DNA from: Limonium bicolor
Taxonomy: Eukaryota > Streptophyta > Magnoliopsida > Caryophyllales > Plumbaginaceae
Assembly: GCA_023374045.1 (NCBI GenBank)
Contig: CM041780.1
Location: forward strand, 168,016,085 to 168,080,084
DNA length: 64,000 bases
Direction of reading: 5' to 3'
In this document: positions 22,997 to 36,785 of the stretch, piece after piece
Numbering within the stretch: the stretch's first letter is position 1
Layout: every line of letters starts with the position of its first letter
Notes under the pieces: generated by a model
The model's input: the letters and a program-made list of their open reading frames with translations, nothing else
What the model was told of the DNA's origin: nothing
The model's database searches: none
Program-made: the position numbers and the translations under genes

Positions 22997-23008
22997 TGGT
23001 ATCAGAGC
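22997..23008 (+). other. Primer-binding site (initiator tRNA-Met type)
   Basis: TGGTATCAGAGC, the plant initiator tRNA-Met complement, lies five bases after the 5' LTR edge. Confidence 0.93.
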
Positions 23009-26000
23009 GAAGTATCGCTCTGATGGATGAAATACCGAGTTTAGGAAAGTACCGAGTTAGGAAGTAGAGACTTAGGGCTATGGGTTGAGTGCTAGTGTGT
23101 GAGGACGCTAGATAGGAATTTCCAGTGTGACCTGGATACCTACAGTAACCATACCCGCCCTCCGCGTCCCCCGTTATAAGTTGGGACAAGAACGCCAGAG
23201 AGATGGAAAGACCTCTCACACTCGGGTAACACCCGATCTGGCAGTCACAAGTAAACATTATTAGAAGAAGAACCTGTCATACGGTAGAGTCCAAGAACTG
23301 GAAGTCCCGAAGACGGTTCCCGTTGGATGACGAAGACCGCACTTAATGGCGGAGAAGTAAAGATCCTAGACACAAGGATAAGGGAATTTATGGCACCATG
23401 GGGCGACATGCTACGCAGTCGCGAGAACCATGTGTAGCCAGCAAGAAGAGAAGCACAGTCGTGCAATGAAGCAGGGAAAATGGAGTAGCAAGCCGAGACA
23501 AGAGAGTCTACGGACTGTAATCTTTGATGATACCAACAACGGTATACAAACCGACTAAGGAATTGGTCGAGGTTGGATTAATACCAAACCTACATGCCAA
23601 GAGGCTGTAATAACCGGACAACATAGTTCAGACGACTATGGAAGTATCCATAAACATACACCTATAGGACCACAATATGGTTCCTAAGGATGAGTCAAGT
23701 CTCATTAACCACACTGAAGATGTGAGACACCCGGATGGACGACAACCATGCCAAGTACCTTGAGAAACGACTCAGGAGATGGATCACCAAGATCAAAAGG
23801 TCAAAGGAAGATCCGACAAAACCACCAATTATGGATGGAACGATACCGCAATCGGTATACGTTAACCGAAAAACAACCTACCCGCGCACTTGCCCAGGGC
23901 AAGTGCGGCAACTACAAGACGGTTGGAAGACTTTTAACAACCCGCAAATACTTACTAAAGTACCGCTATGACGAATGGAGCAAATATAGGATCACCAATC
24001 CTAAGAGATTGAAACAATGAAGCCTTGGAAAGGCCTAACGGCCCGACCAATGTATTAAGAACATACCAGTCAGCGAGAAGCTGTACTTGGTCAAGACCTC
24101 AGACATGGCAACCCCATGAAGAACTTCTTTTCACACCGAATTATTATTTCAAACCCAATTTTTCTTCAAAATCACAACTTCTCTTTTAAACCTTGGATTT
24201 TTAAAACCAAACAGACGGAATTACGGTGAGTATCATAGAATGATACAAGAGGAGTGACAATAGAATACTTCACCTAGGCGTGTGACGAACACTACTAGTG
24301 TACCCAAATACGGGATGTGGGACGACCGCACTCCGAAGGAGCTTGCGGGCCTGACAGATAGTTAGGTAAGTGGTAACGTGCCAAGACGGTACCCCACGTA
24401 TGTATACATGTAGTGTACGAAACACGGGGAGTAGTCAACTCTGTCCTACGGACCATAAGTAAATTTAAAACAAACAGCTGGTTACCTCAACCGAACAAAG
24501 GAAACTCAGATAGCTACAAGCTAAGGAGTCAGAAACTCACTTCAGGAGAACCATTAAGAGTTGAAAGTGCAAGAAGCACTAACAACGGGATAAGACATTG
24601 GATATGTCTCGAAGATATCTAAGTAAAGCATGATAACTGGAAGGAATACCCAGTCTAAGCACAGTAAGGCAAATGCCTAACATTAACACATCAGTGTTCA
24701 ATGAACGGGATAGAATTCCCAGAACAACTACCACAAACACACAAGGTGATGTTATAAGGTACCGGAAATACCGTTCATCACCGGAAGGGATGTCCAACCC
24801 GTTATAACACAAGGAAAAACACCGATGGTCTACCCTAAGAACGGGAGAAGTTACAACCCTCAACGGATAACTCAGATCCAGAACCGCAAGGGAGGACAAC
24901 AAACTGAAATTACTCATACATGTCAGATGCTACCGTATAATCGGTACTACCCAGGAGCAATCCATAAAGGGTGGTAAATCAACACAGTTGAACGAGATTC
25001 CGTGGTAAAAACACCACGATCTGAACGAGCAACCGGTTAGAACACCGACGGGATCCCACTTGATAGAGGATACCTCAAATTAATAAATGGTATCGATCAA
25101 TACCAAGATACAAAAGGGGCTCCAACAAACGGAAGCGTGATGCACGATCTTATCATGGAGCCCAGTATCACCTCCAACTCAGCGATAACTTACGGAGAAG
25201 TAACCACTGGGGAACAGCCTATAATGAGCAGAGCTCTAGGCAATATGGCTAGTAGGCCGTGAAACTATTACCATACACAACCCAACGGTTGCAAAACCAA
25301 TGTGAATTATATGGAAAGTGGTCAAGGATGACACCGATAAAAGAGTAACAACCATTAATTGAGGATGCCCTCATAAATGTGAGACCGCAAGAGCGGTGAA
25401 CACATGGATTCCAAGAAGGGGATATCACCAGTAACTGTCGGGAAATATAATCCTTTCAGAACTACTAACGTAGTGGAGTTGAGCATACAAATATTGTCAA
25501 GCAATGTAAAATAAGCATCAACAGCAATCGTTGACAACCAACCAGTAATCGGTTCAGAAGGAACATAAACATGTACAAATGATAGAAATGCATGAGCTGA
25601 AGCTAACAACAGTGGATGCCATGTGAACCAATACTGTGGAATCAGTAAGAACATGGTGCGCATCAGGCGACCAATACATGAGAATAATCACCCAATACTA
25701 TGGAGTTGTCAATACAAGATGGTAGACAGACCGGGCAACAAGCCAGAAGTCTGCACCAAATGAGGAAGCACCACCTGAAAGAGTAACAATCAGTCCTATT
25801 GCGACCCCATAAGATAGGAACTGCCAAGGGCTTACGCCTCTGCACTCTGTATGACTGAGTGTTTTGGTATTGCACTTGTGCAGTTAATGATCGAGTGGGA
25901 TAGCTAGGAATATGAGGAAATGTAAATCGTGGTAAATCCTTCCTTTCACCAGTAAACATGACATAGGCCAGTCAAGCAAAAGCTTAGAAACAAACCGTGC

Positions 26001-28100
26001 GGCCTAAGGCCAAAGAAACACGGAGAGTGTGAAACACACCAACAATCACAAGATGTGAATTCCACAGGAATAAAGGTGAAAGGAGACTTAAGAAAGTCAC
26101 AAGGACCGACGCATCGAAAATGCAAGGTCATACAAGTAAAGAACACTTGTACTGAACCAGAGAAACTGGTGTAATTCAGAAGCTGCTAACAATAGAGGAA
26201 GCACTACAATTAAGTAGTGACTTAACCTCAACCGACAATAAGTCGGAGGAACCAAGTGAAAGATCACTACAAACACAACAGTATGTATATAGATAGCCAG
26301 GGATCTGGTTATAAATCTAAACTCATTGAGTTCACGCACGGTAAAAGAATACCACGCGAGAAGGAACAGACCTTATTCCCACAATAAGAGGGATAAAAAG
26401 GAGTTGCATAGCACATTTAAGATAACAAGAAGGGCGAATAACCCAAGTTATCAGGGTCACGCGGCAGAAGCTAGTGGGCCCAGAATTCTAAGTGAAATAC
26501 ACCTAGAACCGAACCCGGTTAAGAGTTAAATAACTCCGATGAAATTCTTGATGCAGGGACTAACCGGTAATACCGTTAAGACCCACTGATCAAGGAACAT
26601 TGTACAATAGACCTCATGGAAACTGAACCATTCCATGACGGCTGAATGCCTTCGACCAAGTCCAATGTTGACACATGGTAGATTACGTGGGCGTAATCCC
26701 TTTTAAGGGGGTAGAGCGAAAACCGCGAAATGTATGTTTTACGTGATAGGTGCGTAAACTACAATGTGCATAGCGCAAAAGGGTTTGTTTTAATGATTGA
26801 TACTTATGTTACGTAAACATTTGTATTCACTCATTGTGTAATTGTGGTGATTTGGAAAGTAAGTATAGGAAAAGGAGTAGAGAAACTCCAGGGGAATGAG
26901 TACCCCGATTGGTAATAGTATGAGGAATGAGTATGTATGGGAGACTTGAGGAGTATAAATCGGTATGGAACCGATGTATGTAATGAGTATAAATCAGGTA
27001 CAACCGATGTATTTTATGAGTATAAATTTGGTATAGCAATTAATGGGATATTGTACCCACGAATTTCCTAAGTATAGTAGTTGGAGAGGATGTAGTAATG
27101 ATTGATGAGATGATTAGTAAGTAAGTAAGCGAATCATATGAAATGGAAATGTATGTGTATGATTATGAGTAGCAAGATTAAAAAGAATAGAAAACGAAAT
27201 AATGTTTGACGAGCTGTCTGTTTGTATGAGGTGGGAAGTGGAACTTGATTTGCTAGCGATCAAGGGAAGCTGAACACAAATTGGGGTGGAAGGATAATTC
27301 AACACCAATGCTGATCACATTGGGGTTGAAGGACTCTGGAAGCTCCCTTAAGTGGTCACAGTAATAACACTAGTATTAGGTATAATCATCATAAATGGTA
27401 TTTGGGAGATGTATGCAAGTTTTCAAAATGAATTTCCAAAACTAATTTGGTACAATGTTTCTTCAAACTTGAGAATGAGGATCGGTTTTGAAACCGCTTC
27501 CACGGGCACTAGTGGATCTTCCATGCCTAGGCACGGGTATCCGGTCGAAACCATAGGAGGTGAAGCTAGTTTTGAGTCTGTGGAAGTGTAGAGTAGTTTG
27601 AAACCACTACACCGTTCATGCGGTGACAGTGTGTGTTTTGTATTTTTCCAAAGGCACTGGGGCGGCGTAGTCCCGAGTAAGTATGAGTAAGTATGAGTAA
27701 AGTATGAGTAAGTAAGTATGAGTAAGTGCCTGAGGATCTCTATATGTGCAAATGAATTTGATCAGAACCAAAGGACCGTAGAGCCAGAAAGCGTAAGTGC
27801 TCAAGTCATGACGACCGTGAACCAGAAAGCGTAAGTGTTCAAACGTGACCGGTACCTGAGGGATCACTCGCCATTGGGGGAGGATGGTACCTAATTGTCT
27901 GCGGATGGACCCCCTTGGAGAGAAGTAAAACGGATATTTTTGATTGCTATGCATGCAGTGACATGCTGTGTGGATGTGTAGTATACATCATGTCAGACAT
28001 TTGGAGTTTGACAAGTTATATGTAGAGGTTATAACCTTAGCATAGAGTATTTATACGAGTAACAATATTGGATTCACCAACTTTGAGGGCAAAGTTCTTT

Positions 28101-28108
28101 AAGGGGGG
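28101..28108 (+). other. Polypurine tract
   Basis: AAGGGGGG five bases before the 3' LTR start (28114), the usual plus-strand primer position. Confidence 0.85.
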
Positions 28109-28113
28109 TAGAT

Positions 28114-31100
28114 TGAAATACCCCGAACTTAAAAATGGTGATTAAACTATTTTTTATATCGTATTTAAGGGCCTAACAGTGCCTAAGTAATTTTGGTAAA
28201 GAAAATAAATCCAAAAGAAATGAGAAAACGCTTAGATAGCGGAAAACGCTAAAATACGTTAAATAACCATAAGAGGTGCGAGACCTCGGTTAGCGTATTA
28301 TGCGGTTCATAGGGCTTAATAAGACCCAAATAATATATGGGAACAACTCCCGAAGAAAACAGATCCAAATAAAGTATTAAAACGCCAATAGAGCTTTAGC
28401 GCACGTTTTTCGAGAAAACTCGAAAACGTGATTTTAAGTGGTCAAACGAAACCATAAAAATTATAAATCATTAAATAAAAATTATTAAGCATTTATGGAA
28501 GCTTAATAACCAATAAAAATAATCAAACGAGAAAATTCCGGAAAACAGGCCGGTTAGTGAATAGTACCTAAACCGGGTACAATAACGAGCGTTTTCTGTA
28601 AAAGACAAAAAAACTGCTCCAGATTAACAGTATAGGTGGGCCGGTTTTTATAGGGTATTAATATCCTCTCTCACACTCAATTAAATATTACTCTCTCTCA
28701 CACACACTAGAAGACAAGAAAAACTAAAAGCAAAAAGTAAAAAGCACACTCCTTCCCTCTCTCCTCTTATTCTCTTAATTTTCTATTCTCTCTCCAATTC
28801 CTTCCCCCTCTCACGATGGAAGCTCCCTCTCTGCAGCACACTCCTCTCTTCTTCTTCTCTTGCTGGACGATTTTGAAGCCCTCTCATGGCTTCCATGGCA
28901 ACTCCATCTTCTACCTCATGCTCTAGCTTCATTTGAGCTCCAAATGTAAAATAAAATACATATTTGAACTCCCCTCTTCAAGCTCTACATTTCTATCTTT
29001 TCAAAATCCGAAAATGAGCAACTTCATCTCCATGGGTTTTGAGCATTTGAAGAATAAAGGACACCATTTCGAAGCATGGAGTCTCCTCTTCCTCCTAGGT
29101 AAAAAGTTTCAAGAAAAACCCATTTTTCCTTCATTCTCCATAGTGGCCGATTTTTGCCCTCCTTGTAATGCCTTGTTTCTTCTTTGTTTGAGCTTGGTTC
29201 AACTCTCCAATGGTGGAGGAACTCTCCTTTGTATTCAAGGCTTAAAAACCTCTCTTAAAGCTCCAAGGTAAAAAACCTAACTAATGGTGATTTAAACCCT
29301 TCATTGAAGTAGTGGTGTTTTAAGAGATTAGAAGTCTAATTATATTCTCCTTATGTAATTTGGGTGTTGGGACGGAGTTTGGAAACTCCATCCCCCACAT
29401 GGCCGATTTTGCAAGAAAAAGAGAAGGAGAAGAAGTGGAAAAGAAATGAAGAAAATATAAGCAAGGTAAGAGCTCTTCCTTAATGCAAAATTTTTAATGC
29501 ATTAGGATAATGGGAATGGGTGAACCAATTCAAAGAAACCAAAATAATGTAGTAGAATTGTAATTGTGAAAGTTGGGTATTTGTGAACAAGTATGTGGAT
29601 TGTAGGCCTTAGAGCCAAGGAATTGTGTATGTGTATTGATGTTGGGTTTTGAGGAATTAATGATGTATTAAGATTGCTTGTATTGCTGGTAGGACCCTTG
29701 TATGGGTGTGGCTAGAATAGGAATGATTTTGGTGATGATGGGTATGTGTGGATAAGTGAGAATTATAGGTGAACTATGGCAAAATTTTGGTAGGAATATA
29801 TACATTTGTGGATGACTTGGTGAATGGGAGAACCAAGGTATGTATTGGGGATAATGGAGATGTTTAATGACCATGGAGTAGTGGTTGTAGTATAAGAAGG
29901 AGAGGGTATAAAATCTGTAGCAAGAAGTGTAGTAAAACATTGTAGAAACTAGAGAAAAACTAGTGTGCAAGATTTTGTAAAAATAATGTTGGACTTGGGT
30001 ATAGGTATTGTAGTTGCTTGGGAATGAATTGGAATGGTAAAATGAAGTTGGGACAAGATGCAAAATGCAAAGAGGAGTGGAGGAATGCACAAGTGTGCAA
30101 AGTATGAAAATGAGAATGGAAATTTGTAGAAATTGAGCAAGAAGTTGAGTAGGCATTGAACCATGGATTTAAGGTGTTTTAGTGAGTGTTTAAGTGTGTT
30201 TAAATATGTACTAAACATGTGGAAAGATTATGGAATGATTGGAGGTGGATTAAGGGTTGATTAGGGGTTGAAAAATCATCCTAGTAGCAGTTTTTAGTAG
30301 GGTCCGGGACCTAGGTTATGTACCAAGTCCCGGACCGCACCTGAAATTAATTCGAGACTCACCTAGGCACCTGGTCCGGGACTTAAGGGGAGGACAAGGT
30401 CCCGGACCACCCCTAATAAAATGGCCGTAAGTTAGTTAAGGTATTGGTCCGGGACTTAAGCTATGGACCATGTCCCGGACCACCCCCAAAATTCAGCAGA
30501 GAGTGTTTTTAAGGGTTTTAAACATGGGGGATTGATTGGTAATGGTTTTATAAGTTGTTAAGGCCTTGTTTGGTGATGTTTAAAGGTCCTAAGAAGAGTA
30601 AACAAGTGTAGGAAATGAAAGGGAAGTAAGGACATAGTTTGACATGAGTGAAACCAAGTATACCGGGATAACGGGGTAAGTACGGGAGTAGTAATTACTT
30701 GTGTATTGTATGAACCTAGTATTAATAACAATGTTGGAAACATTATCAGTGGACCAAGTGTGAACCAAGGAACAAGGAACACACGGTAAAGCTAACCCCG
30801 GTGAAAGGTATGATTTTCTCATGCCCCGTATGCTAACCGAGTTACGTTGATTTGTGTGCTGTATGCCGGCTAATCAAGACTAAAGCATGAAAACGGTTTA
30901 TTGCCTTTCGTTGTATGTCTTGTTGTATGTTGTATGAGCTAACCTTTCTTGATTGATTGTGTGGCCTCACTTAGTGCGTAGACCGACTCATAGATGAGTC
31001 TCCTTGTGTAGTGACTCGTAGTAAGAGTCATGGAGTGAACTAACGGGAATGTAGAAGCGCACTAAACTAACGAACCAACGAACGTTGACGCAAACCAATG

Positions 31101-32515
31101 AACTCACTAGAATGTGAGAGAGTGTACGGGAGTAGTAACCTCCCGATAACAGTAGGAGAACTGAAATGAATAATCCACAAACAACAAGTAGTGGAAGTAC
31201 ATAAGTAACCTCAATTAGAGGAATCAATGTTGGTGCAAGTCATGAACCTTGAGAGTAGTAAAGAATGACGAGGGATCCCAAAGCCCTTAGCATATAGTCG
31301 ACCCACTATGAGAGGACCCGACTGATGTAAGTAATGTCCTGAACATGAGAGTATTCGATACGTCGGGGAAACCCTTAAACCTGAGAATACTAGACGGTAG
31401 TAATTCCCTAAGCTAGTGGAGGTTATCAAGAGAGATACTTCTAGGCTAATCCATGGGATTGTAAGATACTCCATGAGAGGAGTGTTGGGAATTTGAGTAG
31501 TCCGGTAGAAATGGACAATTGTGTATTTGAGGAGCTAAGTGTATAGCCTTCGAATTGTAGGCCCGATGGCGAGTCTTGTGTATGACTCCGCCTAGAGACC
31601 AAAGTAATGAGTATTGAGTATTGCGTAAGTATGAGTATGTAACAAGTACCGAGTATTGAGTAAGTATGAGTATGTAACGAGTACCGAGTATTGAGTAAGT
31701 ATGAGTAAGTACGGAACAATGAGTAGTGAGTATGCACAAGTATAGTAACGAGTATGGAGTAAGGAACGTGTATGAGTAAGGGTATGAGCATGGAGTGATG
31801 AGTATGTAAGAGTAAGGAGATGAGTAACAAGTAAGGAGTAGGTACGAGTAGAATAACGTAAATCGTACAACCACGAAGTAGTAGTGAGTAAGTAACTAAT
31901 ACGAACGGTCGACTATCGAATTGTCTTCCTTAGTAGATATTGCACCTTGTATGTGTATGTAAGTATTGTTGAATGTATAGTGTATAATTGTATGTATGTA
32001 TGCATGTAAAATGAACTCCATGTATATCCGACCCAAAGTAGTCGGCGTACCGCGGTTAGCACGTGGTATATGCGAATTTCATGCGCAGCGTAAGCTGACC
32101 CCCTCGTAGGACCGTTTTTAGTGTGCAGGTACTCGAAGCTGACCACCGTTCGAGAGAGTAGGACGGGGACTGCTATGTAAGCATGGGTAGTCGTATGAAA
32201 GGGATTGTACTTGTAAGTATTGGGAAATTTGGAAGCCCAAACTGTATTGGTGATTTAAGGATTTTAGTATACTCGGTATAGTAATGTATTGGAGTTGTAA
32301 TTGTATTACGGTTGAGTATGCAAGGAAAAGTATTGTAGTGTGTAGAGTACTCGGTATGTTCATATTCATCAGACCGATAGTATGTAGGATTGTAACTCGC
32401 CTTGTTAGTCACGTGGGTGACTAACGGCATTGTACACCCGCCGTTGAGTATGTAATGTCCGCTGCGAAGGTAAGTATTGTACAGTAATGACGGTATTAGC
32501 AGTAGGGGTGTTACA
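28114..32515 (+). repeat. 3' LTR of the LARD-like element
   Basis: 4402 bp, differing from the 5' LTR mainly by scattered transitions and small indels. An open frame at 28933-29271 (112 codons) is truncated in the 5' LTR copy by a one-base difference near 19594, so it is not a conserved gene. Confidence 0.93.
32404..32425 (+). other. LTR 3'-end stem-loop (family B, 3' LTR copy)
   Basis: Perfect 9-bp stem GTTAGTCAC / GTGACTAAC with loop GTGG, 90 nt from the LTR end. Confidence 0.85.
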
Positions 32516-32520
32516 ATTAT

Positions 32521-33689
32521 TATTATTTTGGTCATTTTATCTCATTTATTACTACTTGCATGTATCTAATTTTGCTTCTTTTCTTATCGCATTTATTTAT
32601 AATTTTGTCGCTATCATATCAGTATTATTTTGTTATTTCATGTACCTATTATTCATTTATTTAATACTTTGTGACGTTTTTATTTTCTATCAACGTTTGA
32701 TTATTTCATGATTCTCAAGAAGAAAGCAATTCATTCTTGTTAGATAACACTGTTTCATCTTATTGAATATTTACATCTAAAACGCTAGCGTTTTTTTTAG
32801 AATCATTCAGTTCAAATTAGATCTTTAGCATTATTTCCTGCATTCATACATTGAGTTCTATTGTTAGCATAGCTAGTTAATGTATGCATACTGGAACCCT
32901 GTGAGCCCGGGTTGTTTGAATCTTGTAAATAGCGTAGGTGTATTTTTATTTATTCCATCAGTTTAGACTAGAACTTCATTATTATTTCCCACATCGTAAC
33001 ATTGAAGCCTGTTGTAGCTGGTGTGTTTTTATTTCGTTTGGTTTTCCTTGAGACCCAATTCAGTTGTCTGGCCAATTAAAAACCCTAGTTTTTTTCTATC
33101 AGAAACCTACTGTAGTAATTGTTTAAAGAACCAACCGACATTCTCATCCCACATTTTTTGTGCACCGCAACATTCTCATTTTCTCAGTCCTACAGAGCAC
33201 CACAGATCCTGAGTTCCTCATTTTTTTTTCTCTGGAGAACCTTCTTCAACCTTGCTTACCGTTAGTTCCTTCAGCTCCAATCAAAACTTTCTTCTACCTC
33301 AAACCACCACATCTGATTCTTACTGCCAACAGTCTCTTTTGTCTTGAACCACCACCGGAAGTTGACCCGTTGCTCTCAACAAGCATCCCCGCCTCCTTCA
33401 ATCCTGCCCTTGAACAGAGTAAGTTAATCGGTATCTCTCCCCTATTGAGAATCGAATCCGAGATCCTACCTCTCTCCCCCTCTCTTGTCGGCATCCCTTT
33501 TCTCCGTCTGTTTTGTTTCGCCGGCGCTAGTGTCGGATCCCTCCTCCTCCTCATCTATCTAGTTTGGCCATTTCGGTTTCTTTGCCACGGATTTCATCAC
33601 TTTGCCGGTCTTGTTTTCCTATGCGATTTGTATCGTTTGAAGAGGGTAACCTGACTATTTTGGTACGTTTTCAGGAGTTCACACCATTG
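32521..33689 (+). other. Host DNA between the two retrotransposons
   Basis: T-rich at first. The part from about 33000 to 33660 is pyrimidine-rich with a 164-codon open frame (33160-33654) of no recognisable family. A donor-like GAGTAAGT at about 33417 and an acceptor-like TTTTCAG at about 33668 hint at an untranslated exon of an unknown transcript, but no gene can be supported. Confidence 0.4.
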
Positions 33690-33694
33690 TTCTC

Positions 33695-33878
33695 TATTAA
33701 GTCCAGCTAGTATTTTGGGTCCTCTTAAGCCCATTCGATGTATAGGCTGGCCCAATTCTATTATCTTCTAAACTATTGTATTCTCTGTTATAAAAGGACT
33801 CTCAATGTCCTTCTCTAAATCAACAATACAAAACATGAATTTCATTGTTACATTGCCCGTTCAATCTCAGTTTTAGTA
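33695..33878 (+). repeat. 5' LTR of the copia element
   Basis: 184 bp. A TATA-like TTATAAAAGG box lies near 33790, followed by the presumed transcription start. It differs at a handful of sites from the 3' LTR (42495-42678). Confidence 0.93.
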
Positions 33879-33890
33879 TGGTATTAGAGC
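33879..33890 (+). other. Primer-binding site of the copia element
   Basis: TGGTATTAGAGC directly abuts the LTR, one mismatch from the initiator tRNA-Met complement. Confidence 0.9.
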
Positions 33891-33911
33891 TACTAACTCA
33901 AATGAGCTCCT

Positions 33912-36752
33912 ATGGCTACCGATTCACCTCAAAATTCTGTCACCACAGGCAACATTCTATCCAACACTACCACTATATCTATACCAAATCTCATCAGTCC
34001 CACTGCATCGTTTCAAAAGCTTAATGGTGATAACTATCCTCTCTGGCGCAAACAACTTCAAACTTTTCTCTGCGGATACAAATTGTTATCTCACATCAAT
34101 GGATCTTCCAATGCTCCTTCTAATAATACCTTCTGTCGAATTCTCAAACTGGATGCAGCAGGATCAACTTGTTTCATCCATTCTCATCACATCATTGACT
34201 GAAGAGATCCAGGGCCAAGTCATTGATTGCGAAACAGCTGCTCAGATCTAGACATATCTTCACACCATCTATGCTTCTCAACATCCGCTCACCTTCAATA
34301 GCTGCGTTTCTAGCTTTATTCTATTAATAAGGATGCAGACACCATCACAACCTACTTCAATAGGGCTAAACGACTTGCCTCAGACCTCTCGGCAGCTGGA
34401 TCTGCGATTACAAACACAGATCTTTGCTATTGTATTCTTCATGGACTCCCTACAAAATATGAGTCTATTGCCACTCTTCTTCTCAGTCAAAATTCACCTC
34501 TTCAATCCACTACAGTAATGTCTCAATTACTTGCTGTTGAGAATCGCCTCAATCGAAACTCATCCAATATTGCCCCTAATCTTACTGTCAACTCCACCGT
34601 TGTCCAAAATCCGACAACCAACAATGTCAAAAGAGATGGAAACAAAAATTATTCTCGTGGTGGAAAGCAGTTTAATCGTGGTGGTGGTCGCAATCGAGGT
34701 GGTCGTTCGTCTTTTCAAAATCAAGGTGGATCTACTGGTGGTCGATCGAATTCGACATTCTTCTATGGCATATTAGATAATCGCCCTATATGTCAGATAT
34801 GTGACAAGCCAGGCCGCAAGGCAAGCTACTGTTATCACCGGTACAATCATGCGTACCAGGTTCCTTCTCCCCCTTACAATGCCAATTTCACCTCGTCTGT
34901 TCCTTCTACTCACTAGCCTGAAACAACCTGGTATCCCGATACAGCTGGATCTGACCATTTTACTTCTAGCCTCTTCAATCCGAATCTCGCAAATCAGCCA
35001 TATTATGGAGATGATTCGGTTACCATCAGTGATGGATCTTCTGTTTCTATTGAAAATCAAGGCAAAGGAAGTCTCTCTTTCTATGCTAATGATTTCTTAC
35101 TATCACTCATTCTTCATGTTCCGTCTATCAAAAAAAATCTTCTATCCATTAAGCGTTTATGTGAAGATAATAATGTGATCTTTAAATTTCATGCTGATTC
35201 TTTTCTTGTGAAGGATCGGGACACTATGGCTATCCTCATGAGAGGCGCGGTTAGAGATGACATTTACAGTTTTGAGTCCTCTAGGCCTGATGTTTCTACT
35301 GGATCTGCAGCTTCTCCCTGTGTTCATGCTACATTTTACTCTCCCAAATGTGATTACAAGACTTGGCATCTCTGTGTAGGTCATTCTTCTGATAGGATTA
35401 TGAATTTTGCCTTAAATAAATATAGTTTGCCTTGTACAAACAAACACTCTATTTCTACTGCTTGTCCTGATTGTCGAGCAGGAAAAACACATGCCTTACC
35501 ACATTCATTATCTTCTTCTCGATCTTCTGCCCCGTTTATACTTTTATACATGGATGTTTGGGGCCCCGCTCCCCTTATTGGTTCTGATGGATGCAAATAT
35601 TACCTTTCAATAATGGATGATTTCTCAAAATATGTCTGGATATTCACGCTCAGTGCTAAGTCATATGTTCTTACTGTTGTTGAACATTTAATTGCTTATG
35701 TTCGCACAGTTTGTTGTTTCTATCAAACAAGTTCAAACAGATGGTGGCGGGGAATTCAAACCCCTTCTACCTCTATTTCAAAAGCTTGGTATTATTCATC
35801 GCTTGACTTGTCCTTATGAGCAAGCTCAGAACGGTAGTATTGAAAATAGACACAGAACAATTGTTGATCGAAGCTTATCTCTGTTATATCACTCAGTTGT
35901 TCCTTATACGTACTAGAATCATGCATTCTTTACAGCAGTATACCTCTTGAATCGCACTCCCTCTACTGCTACTGGCCTGAAATCACCTTATAAGCTTCTT
36001 TTTAATGCTCCGGCCTACTACACCTGGCTTAAAGTTTTTGGCTGTGCAGCTTGGCCAAATCTCCGTCCATATCAGAAACATAAGTTGTCTTATTGAAGCA
36101 CTATGAGTATTCCTTGGATATAGCTCTCTACAAAAGGGATATCATTGCTTGGATATCAAGACTGGTCGAATTTATACATCCAGTGATGTGTTCTTTGATG
36201 AACATTCCTATCCCTTTTAAACATCACACATCTGCCTCCACCACTAATAATCTCATCTTACCCCCTTTCTGATATCTCTGTTACTACATTTTATCCTCCT
36301 ATCACACCTGATCATCAACCTCAAACATCAGTCCAAAACACACATATCCATACTCCCACCCCTCGTGACATTTTGAACTCTCCTTTACCTCCATAAAACA
36401 CCTGCATCATCTGAACATACTCACCTTATACCAGTTCTAATCTCACCTGAACATACTGCTACCCCATCATCACGTCCCATCCTGCCTTCTGATTCCCCTC
36501 CACCAGACATACCTGCATTATCCTCTCCTCCACCCCAGCATCATATGCAAACAAGAGCCAAATCAAATATTCATAAGCCCCTCATTCGATCAGATGGTAC
36601 TATTGCCTGGCTCACCACCACCACCCCCACTATTACTGATTCCATACCCGACAGTCCCAGTTTTAAGCAAACCTTGTTGTACCCCTGTTGGTGTGATGCC
36701 ATACGCAAGGAGTATGATGCTTTACTTGCTACAGGGACTTGGGATCGTGTCC
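33912..36752 (+). pseudogene. copia gag-integrase, frameshifted
   Basis: Begins with an ATG at 33912. The gag part has FQKLNGDNYPLWRKQLQTFL (retrotransposon gag N-terminus). A glycine/arginine-rich segment precedes the zinc knuckle CQICDKPGRKASYC (about 34790), in which the conserved His is replaced by Arg. Next come the GAG-pre-integrase block (KTWHLCVGHSSDRI), the integrase core with LYMDVWGPAP and YYLSIMDDFSKYVWIF, the second catalytic Asp in QTDGGGEF, and NGSIENRHRTIVD. The start of the reverse transcriptase region (CWCDAIRKEYDALLATGTWD) ends at 36752 where the CACTA element begins. Frames change near 34140, 34520 and 35700, and stops include TAG near 34247 and 35914. The protease motif was not located. 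Confidence 0.9.
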
Positions 36753-36785
36753 CTCCACTGCTGGAAAAAAAAAGGAATAAACAAC

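Larger units (their letters stand above)
22992..28113 (+). other. Noncoding internal region of the LARD-like element
   Basis: 5122 bp between the LTRs. Open frames are all under about 115 codons, scattered on both strands, and none shows a retroviral protein motif. Examples are 23735-23971 and 24413-24622 (+) and 24579-24917 (-). Because the LTRs are still nearly identical, ordinary decay would not have erased a coding region, so the interior was probably noncoding when it inserted. It may carry packaging signals. Confidence 0.8.
18610..32515 (+). mobile_element. 13.9-kb LARD-like LTR retrotransposon
   Basis: Complete architecture: target duplication ATTAT (18605-18609 and 32516-32520), two LTRs of 4382 and 4402 bp both running TGAAATACCCC...GGGGTGTTACA, a primer-binding site at 22997 and a polypurine tract at 28101-28108. 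The LTRs look about 97-98% identical by eye, so insertion is fairly recent. Despite this the 5.1 kb internal region shows no gag, protease, integrase, reverse transcriptase or RNase H motif in any frame. Long LTRs plus a long noncoding interior match large retrotransposon derivatives (LARDs), which depend on proteins from autonomous relatives. LTR termini point to Ty3/gypsy ancestry. Confidence 0.93.

Noticed and set aside
28933..29271. 112-codon plus-strand frame in the 3' LTR starting before MSNFISMGF.
   Set aside because: The 5' LTR copy is frameshifted by a one-base difference and there is no family match; not a conserved gene.
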